Shown here: positions 57,101-64,000 of the stretch, piece after piece
How the letters are laid out: every line of letters starts with the position of its first letter
Position numbering within the stretch: position 1 is the first letter of the stretch
Position numbers and translations under genes: made by a program
Source of the DNA: Paralichthys olivaceus
Taxonomy: Eukaryota > Chordata > Actinopteri > Pleuronectiformes > Paralichthyidae
Assembly: GCF_024713975.1 (NCBI RefSeq)
Contig: NC_091102.1
Span: forward strand, 10,235,001 to 10,299,000
Direction of reading: 5' to 3'
DNA: 64,000 bases
The notes under the pieces: model-generated
Database searches by the model: none
What the model was told of the DNA's origin: nothing
What the model saw: only the letters and a program-made list of their open reading frames with translations

Positions 57101-60100
57101 CAAATCTTGCTGTGCCTTTATTTTATAGTTACGTTTCCACTGAAGCAAACGGCTACAGTTTTTTTTAATCCATCATATGTTTTTTTCTTTCTCCATTGGA
57201 CCTCTACTGTCAGAATTACATCCCTAGATTCCATCCATTGTTCATAGCAAATGCAGATAAGGAATTCCTCTTTCTTTCCCTTGTTTTGAGTATGTTTCAC
57301 ATTGCATTAACATCACACTAATGCGTGAGATGGCTACAGCTGAATTAGTAATGAAATGCAATGCTAGCATCACAGTGAGCTCCCAGCGCAGCACAGCTGC
57401 AGCTCTGCTTTTATGGGGAATGTAATGTAATAGGAAAATTTATCAGAATTTTAAAAGCATTAAATGATGCTGCAACAGCAGAAGTCATTAGAGACTTTAG
57501 TGTATCTTTATTAAAATAAATGCTGTTCGCCATATACTGAAAGCTTACAGGATATTTAAGCACATTATAGGGCTGGTTTTATACCCACACTGCCTTAATT
57601 GTGTGAACCCTGCAGTATTGCAATCTGATGGGGGGCTTGGATAATGGTTCAGCCCAGGCATAATTGCACCGTCTCATTATCTTCTATGGAGGAATATACT
57701 GATTGACTTAATTTAAGTGTATAAGCTGACCTCTCCCTGCTGTTTCTATATCTAGCAGTGTTATCTTGCTTCAACTGGTCTTTCACTTTGCACGCCTTTT
57801 ATCATTTAACATGTAAAATGTAGAATTCACAGGTTGGCATTTTCATAAATTTCCCTTTAATAAGATGAAAGTTGCACCATGTTGGTTCCATCTGCCAAAC
57901 CAGTTTAACATCTGTGTGAGTTGATTGGCAAATAGCACTCTCCCCTCACCGCTGTGCTCCCTCTGGCTGCCAGACTCCCTGTCAAATTGGCTAGAGGCAA
58001 ATCTGTGATAACCACTTTCACACAATTTCCTGATGTAAATCTAAAGCTAAAGAAGAGAGAACACAATTTCTTATGATATTACATGTGTTTGATGCATTTC
58101 TGCACAGCCATAAAAAGTGAAAAAAAGTTTAAAAACCCGAAAAGAAATGACTTAGAGAAACAGAACAATATTTGCAATTTGAGGGATGTATGTGAATAGA
58201 TTATTCATGACATTGCATAGTACTGTATATTCATGTTGGTGATGGCAACTATGAAATCTTGCTGTGTGAAAGCTCTGAGGCGACAAGGTGGATGAGATAT
58301 TATACAGCGGGGGTCCCAAACAATAAAGGCAGACAGAGCTGCCTGGCTTCTCAGAGAGGAACGGATAGAGCCTTAGGGTTATAGTGACTTCTGAGTCTGG
58401 ACTTCAATACTGACTTCTTATTGGGTTTTCTGTTTTTAACATAGCCCTGCCACAGTTGTTTTTTGTTTGCAAATTAGTAAGAGAAAAAACATATGTGGAC
58501 CTAGAACTGTGCCTTGGGGGATGCCAGATTAGGACATTGTAGTCTTTGTGAAATTGTGACATTGAGTAGACAGCTCTCAAAACAAGTATTTTTGTGTTGT
58601 TTTTTTGAATCAAGGAAGTGTGTGTCTAACTGTGCAACTGCATGTTAACCAATTCATTTAGGAAGTGCAAAACATGAACACACACACACACACAAATAAA
58701 AATATATTTTTTACATGATTCATACCAATGTAGCTCAATACCATTGAGTCCCCGCCCTTTTCTCTGGATCAAAGCCTGATCAATACATTGCATCTTGTTC
58801 AGTCTGTGGGCAGATATAGGTAGGCGGCTGTAATTGAAGAAAATACAGAATATGTTTTATATGCAGTATGTTTTACTGGTGCATTTGCTTTTAAATTGAA
58901 TAAACAGGCTTACAGGTGGATGGGTGAACAGACAGGCAAGATGACGGGAACAGAAAACAGTATGCAACATGCACAAGCAGGTAGCAGAGAAGGGTGGAAA
59001 CAGGTGAGAGAATGGGCGAATCAAAGGAGGATGGGAACAGGAAGGAAGGAAGGACTGAGACACCTGATGGGTGAAAGGAGCATGGCAGGTCTGAGGAGCT
59101 GAGAGGAGGATCATGGTCTAGGTACCATGAGCACAGGCTGGAGAAGCAGTTTCAACAAGTTACCTGTTTAGTAATTAAAGTAAACAAGTATTTCATGTAG
59201 TTTTCAAATTACATTTTTAATTTATATTTCAAATGAATAATAATAATAACCAGAGTTTTTTTTTTTAGAACTGAACATTGCCCTGTGGTGCTTTGCCACA
59301 CTGCATTGTTATTTTACAGTCAATAACTGCAGTTTAGATAACGAGTAAGCTGAAAGACATGATTGTTGTAGATCACCAATTATATCAGTTTACACAGAAA
59401 GGATATATTTCTTTTTAGGTTTTGTGCAGACTGTTTTACAAAGTACAAGAAAACCTCAAAAGAGATGCTGTAGTTGGAAAAGTCTCATTAACCCAGTACA
59501 AAAGTTTTCTTATTGGCCACACGAAGATTGACCTGAGGAGCCATAAACCTTTACAAAACTTGACCAATGTTACTGCACTGATGCAACATCTGCTGTTCAG
59601 TTATTGTGACCTCTCCTTTGCTCCTAGATTTATTTTCATGTACCTGCATACATGTATAGAACTATTTTATTTAATAGAGCAGCACTGCTGGTGTTGTAAA
59701 GTGTTTATTTGATGTGTTGTAAAAATGCCCATAGGTATCATCCACTTTGGTTTTATAAAATAAGGGGTTGTAAATCATTAATTTCCATCATGATCATGGA
59801 CCCTAGATTATGATGGTGGATCGAGAATCAGAGAGCGTGATGGCAGATCATGGATCATGATGGTGGATCATGATGCTGGATTGTGGAGGCATCTGATTGT
59901 GGTGTTTTTTTGGTAGTTTTTTCCCTTACTCTTGTTGAGGGTGAAGAACAAAGGATGTCGCACCTTGTTAAACCCTATGAGATTATATACCCTATTGTGA
60001 TTTCTGAATATGGGCTATACAAATAAAATGTGATTGATTGACTAATGTTATTCATGTTGCTTATATGTAGATATTCATGTTCTGAAAATAAAACAGAGAC

Positions 60101-63100
60101 TTCATTTTTGTGAAATTTACTGAGGTGTGTATTCCTGTTGCATTAATATTTGATGTTACCTTCAAAAGAAGCAATCATTGTGTGGAGGTGAAGGGGCTGG
60201 GAGAGCACCTTCACCTGCACCACAGAGGATCAGTCAGCACAGGTGAGAGCTGTTAGCTGATTGATCCTCATGCTTGAAAAGGCAGCAGCAGAGCTGCCTC
60301 AGAGAAGCTCACACTGTTGCTGAGCGCCCAATGGTTGGACTGGTTTGTCTCTGGCTGGCGTGGTGGGAACCCCGTGGCATGGTCTACTGCCACACATTGC
60401 TTAGTGGATTTGTAAAACTGCTGTTTGCTTTGCTGACACAAGCGGGGGTCCACATGAGATTGGAGAAAATGGAGAGCTTTTTATTTTTTTCCCGTGAACA
60501 ATTCTTGGCAAAGCAACAATGGCTTCATCTTACCCCATGTGCAAAGTGAGCACAGCTTTTTAAATCAACTGGCAGTTGTAGTTTGCAGGAGTAAGTGGAC
60601 AAGGGAAGTGTTGGCTTTGCAATTTATCTGGATTGCCTCATGAAATTCCGGTTGTGCCAAAGGAAGTTGTTGAAGTTACAGGAGCTGCATGAGCTTAATG
60701 CCTCGGTCAGTTTCTTTGGTTATTAAACCACTCTTTACTGGTCAGTCCACAGGCAAAAACGTCTTGTTTGTAATGCAACCTTGTATAAGTGCCTGGCTGA
60801 CAGAATGTAATTAGAGGAAGCAGTGCTTTTCTCGGGTTTGCCTGTTAGTTCTGCGGGCAGATCCATAGCCAGATCCCCAAAGTCCAGCTCGCTAATGAAT
60901 CTGCTCCTGCTGGGGCTATTGATGGCCACTGCCTTTCTGGAAGATCATTATTAGACAATTCCAAAGGACAGCTGAAATGGCATTATGTCAGAGCTAATCA
61001 CTCCGCGTCATCTGTTTTCTGTGTCTGAAAACAATTGCAGAAGGCACTTGATTATGTATGATGACTGAATTAAGTGCTTCAATTTGATTAACTCATTAGC
61101 TAGACTCATATTTCTTATGTTATAATTAGAAAGGATTTTGATTTAGTGATTTAATTTGTGCTGAGCTTTATTCTACAGTGTCACAATATGCACATCAGTG
61201 TGTCATGTTAGAGCAGAGGTATTCTATTGAATTTATTTTTGACATAAGCACAATACTATCTTTTCCTTATCCATAGTTAGAATCATTCAGGATAAAAACA
61301 CAAAAAGCAACATGGGTAACTTCATTGTGGTGCTTTAAAAAAACAACGAAACAAAACTATAAAACCAGTTAAACACATGTTCATTCAACAAAAGAATAAC
61401 AGATGTGATGTTTTCCTCTCATTATAAGATCTGCTTTGCACATTACTGAGGGTTTGGAGCAGGATTTATATCTCATCATGTATTTTTCCTTATCCACGAT
61501 TACATTTATAACTTCCTGCATTGCTTTGCTCCAACAATTCATTCTTGCTGTAGCCAACATGATATTTAAATTCAGATAGTGCCACCACCGTGGAAATATA
61601 GAGTGATAAATTAAATCCATGTCACTAACCCAGGAGATATGTTTGATTCTAAAGAGAAACTGTGGCAATTAGAGCCAAGGCTTCACAGCCTTTTTATGTC
61701 TGCGATGCCATTTTAGGTCTGCCGTGATCGTGAACCCAGCAATTAGAGTTGAAAGGTTGACGTGGATTTATTAATCAACCGTGAGAGCACAGAGTAAGCT
61801 CCACATGTATGATACCTAAATACTAATACATGTTTTGTATTTACTTTTACTCAAGTATATGACACAAATATAAGTAACCTATATTGGTGTATGGGTTTCT
61901 GCAGGTTTCAACTAGTTAAATTAAGAACTTTTAAGACCTCAATGAATGAAATGTAGGAATTATTTCAAGTATGACAGATAGGAAGGAATATCTGATTACC
62001 AGAATAACTTGCCCATTGATTGAAGGTGCGTTTACTGCGAAAAATTCTTGTTAGTAGTTTAATCGCGGCAGGCTAATATTTGTACTTCTACGAAAGACCT
62101 ATGATACATGGAGACATAACAAACTATGCATGCTGCCAAAACAGTGTTGAATGAAAATTAAAATAAGTTTGACTTTCTTATTAAATTGTAGACCTTTTTC
62201 TGACCCAGTGGAAACCCTGTATTAATTTCCTTCAACTGTATTTATTCGAAATCCTCATGTTGGTCTAGAACTCAAGGCTGTGATCCCGTGGACTAGGTAA
62301 AAATATTTTCTGAGTAGGTCAGAGGTACACACTTCACATTTTCATCAGAGTGTGATTTGTGACCGATGAGTAACTGATACATTATCTTTTCTGAAAGGTG
62401 AAAAGAGATATCCCCGTATCAGCAGCCACAGCTGAGTAACTTCCCATTCATTTATTGTCGTAGTGTCCCTACCCTCAGGTCGCACTGAGGGCTGGTAAAT
62501 ATTAGTGGGTTTGTTGCACTGATTGTATTGTTTACACAGCAGCACAGATGCTAAATATAGATCCAAACAAAGAGGCAGAGTAAGGAAGCACACAACCCTA
62601 AATCCCATTGATTCCATGTTACTGGGCCACATTGTGGAGTAATTGCAGTTGTGTAGAATTCAACCTGTGTATTGAATGCACTGAAACCACCTCTCTGCGT
62701 CTTCTGCAGAAGTGCGTGCATATTCTTGTTCACTATGCAGCAACAGTGCTGAGGAAAAAAAGAAATGTAGTTTGATTCCAAACAAGTGAGATGCTGATTC
62801 GATTTCAGGACACATTAACTATAGTCATTAGGCCACATCAAGTGATTACATTATTTATGTGAAGAAAATATGAGTGAAAAAAACGTATTTATGTAATCAG
62901 CCCAAGGCGTAAGTGAGTATGACTATTCAGTCAAATTGTAAAATGCCAGTTAGATTGATTTATTTGTCCTAGCGAGTAATGATGCCAATGAAAGGCCATT
63001 TCTTATTTGTCCCAGTTGAAAAGCTTAAGTTTTCTCGGATGCAAATATAACTCACTTTCTGATTTTGTTTTTCCTTCTAACAGCTTTAATTATATTGACG

Positions 63101-64000
63101 GTTTAAAAATAAAACATCACAACAACTTTTTTTGCAAAGGAAAACGATGACAACATTCACAGCAGGTGGATCATAGTTTGTTTGTTCTTGTGAAATCTCA
63201 GAATTGTCTTGAGGGAATTCCTTCAAATTTGGCAGAAATGTTACAGGAGGTACTGATTCAGTTTTGGATGACCTCATTGGGTATGTTTACAAGGACGGTA
63301 GTCAATAAAATATTTCATATTCCTTCTTATTCTTTAAAGCATAGTCTGATTAAGACGTCAAGCAGTTGTCGCTTGTCACAAAATTATGTGAAACCTGTGA
63401 ACTGGAATATGAATGGGATTGTCTATTAGCAACTAATGTAAACATAATCTGAGTAATATCTTATCCTGAATAAGGCCAATAGTCAAAATACCGGAGTCCA
63501 TGTAAACTTCATCACTGTCTATCTTAGTAATGACAGTGTTCAATATGTTTACAGGTGCTGCAGATGTACCTGCCATTTTGTGGTATCGCAATCTCCAATG
63601 CTCAACTCTTCGCAGCCTCAAGGAAGGAGTATGACAGGAGTCGGGTAAGCCCACGAACAAGCCTATCCCCCCACAGACCCATCCCCGGGCCCTGGGATCA
63701 TTACTTCCTCCCCCTGACGCTGCCATTGCGGCTGAGTATTGATCAGCTTCAGCCCTCTTGGTTTTGCGGAGCAGCCCAACATGGACATTTTCTCTGGATG
63801 TGTAGTGGAGGGGGATGGGCCTGTATCCAGATAAGGGTCTAGGACACCATATGATTTTTATGTGTTTTAAATTGTATTGGCACTGCCCTAGGTATAGGAC
63901 CCAATTTACTTTTATTGTAATAATAATAATTTATTATATTAATAACAATAATGAAATAATAGCCAAGCAAGACAGAGTTTTATTTAAAATGTCCCCATTA
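53096..64000 (+). CDS. pde11a: Dual-specificity phosphodiesterase 11A (3' partial)
   Basis: Hydrolyses cAMP and cGMP. The long form has two GAF domains before an HD-type catalytic domain. Coding exons in the window: 53096-53896, 54662-54820 and 63555-63644, all phase 0, 350 residues in total. They cover the N-terminal region and GAF-A through ISNAQLFAASRKEYDRSR. GAF-B and the catalytic domain lie to the right of the window. The residues match human PDE11A almost word for word outside a shorter Gly/Ser-rich segment around residues 50-75. Intron 2 (54821-63554) is long. It is transcribed away from cytochrome c and in the same direction. Confidence 0.96.
54090..54200 (-). repeat. (TAA)n microsatellite with retroelement-like tail
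   Basis: (TAA)11 at 54097-54129 is followed by ACAAACTTTATTAATGTAGC and an AAGAACCATTATAAAG-type stretch, as at the ends of some fish SINE/LINE copies. It lies in pde11a intron 1. Confidence 0.55.
54662..54820 (+). CDS. pde11a: pde11a exon 2 (GAF-A)
   Basis: 53 codons, phase 0 at both ends, acceptor TTGTTGCAG and donor GTAATT. Encodes DRRFSDEIDKLTGYKTKSLL, then CMPIHNSDGEIIGVAQAINK. This is the core of the cGMP-binding GAF-A fold, with only a few changes from human. Confidence 0.95.
55130..55510 (-). repeat. Dispersed repeat family A, reverse copy
   Basis: CTAGAATGGCACTCAGTAGA, ATGCACCAAACTGCACAGG, CCTCCAACCAAGTTTCATGG, GTAATCCTGCTAACTAACAG and an end near ACCCCTTAGCGGAGGTAG. Same block order as at 43450-43745. 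Confidence 0.6.
59780..60045 (+). repeat. GATCATGATGG-rich short tandem units and repeat tail
   Basis: Units of about 14-20 bp built on GGATCATGATGGTGGATCA, then TTTTTTCCCTTACTCTTGTTG and CACCTTGTTAAACCCTATGAG, ending in GGGCTATACAAATAAAATGT and GATTGATTGA. The ending is a common 3' terminus of fish dispersed repeats. The family is not named. Confidence 0.5.
63555..63644 (+). CDS. pde11a: pde11a exon 3 (end of GAF-A)
   Basis: 30 codons, phase 0 at both ends, acceptor TTTACAG and donor GTAAGC. Encodes VLQMYLPFCGIAISNAQLF and AASRKEYDRSR, the closing helix of GAF-A and linker to GAF-B. The remaining 356 bp to the window edge are intron with AT-rich TAATAA runs. Confidence 0.95.

Larger units (their letters stand above)
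54821..63554. other. pde11a intron 2
   Basis: 8.7 kb with no further exon, as exons 2 and 3 join directly in the known protein. Contents: a family A reverse copy at 55130-55510, a short (CA)n near 58680, GATCATGATGGTGG-type short tandem units at 59783-59881, a repeat tail ending near 60045, and a family B fragment at 63165-63290. Stretches at 57400-57720 and 60745-61090 look complex and repeat-free and are candidate conserved non-coding elements. Confidence 0.5.

Noticed and set aside
1..64000. CRISPR arrays, prokaryotic operons, toxin-antitoxin or phage-like systems
   Set aside because: No regular spacer-repeat array, no ribosome-binding-site-led gene clusters, and every gene has eukaryotic introns.

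Overview
The window is vertebrate nuclear DNA, almost certainly from a ray-finned fish and probably a percomorph teleost. All genes have GT-AG introns. The encoded cytochrome c is very close to tuna cytochrome c as I remember it. The introns are full of short, old repeats of types common in teleosts: tRNA-derived SINEs, TTAA-flanked MITEs and two dispersed 300-500 bp families. No prokaryotic, viral or CRISPR feature was seen.

Layout, left to right. (1) 253-4379 (+): 3' part of an initiator caspase of the caspase-8/-10 type, from the end of the second death-effector domain to the stop. (2) 5376-10281 (+): complete prkra (PACT), eight coding exons, three double-stranded-RNA-binding domains. (3) 15091-about 46500 (-): osbpl6 (ORP6). 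Its 22 coding exons join into a 907-codon frame with a PH domain, a FFAT motif and a sterol/PI4P-transfer domain. A probable non-coding first exon lies in a CpG island near 46.2-46.6 kb. (4) about 49600-51140 (+): a two-coding-exon cytochrome c gene with a perfect CRE upstream. (5) 53096 to beyond the right edge (+): pde11a, first three coding exons (N-terminal region and most of GAF-A).

The order prkra - osbpl6 - cytochrome c - pde11a is the block known from human 2q31 and mouse chromosome 2. The cytochrome c gene therefore looks like the positional counterpart of mouse Cyct (testis cytochrome c) rather than of CYCS, which lies beside OSBPL3 on human 7p15. The genes do not form an operon-like unit. 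The caspase and cytochrome c both belong to apoptosis, PACT to dsRNA/stress signalling, ORP6 to lipid transfer at ER contact sites, and PDE11A to cyclic-nucleotide breakdown. I infer no joint function.

No new defence or mobile system was found. The most useful second-look items are the cytochrome c paralogue and its unusual N-terminus, an 86-bp out-of-phase candidate exon in osbpl6, perfect estrogen-response-element palindromes inside a dispersed repeat in the caspase gene, and several MITE-like elements with visible inverted ends. Exon limits were set by reading splice consensus and keeping phase. Transcript ends were not determined.
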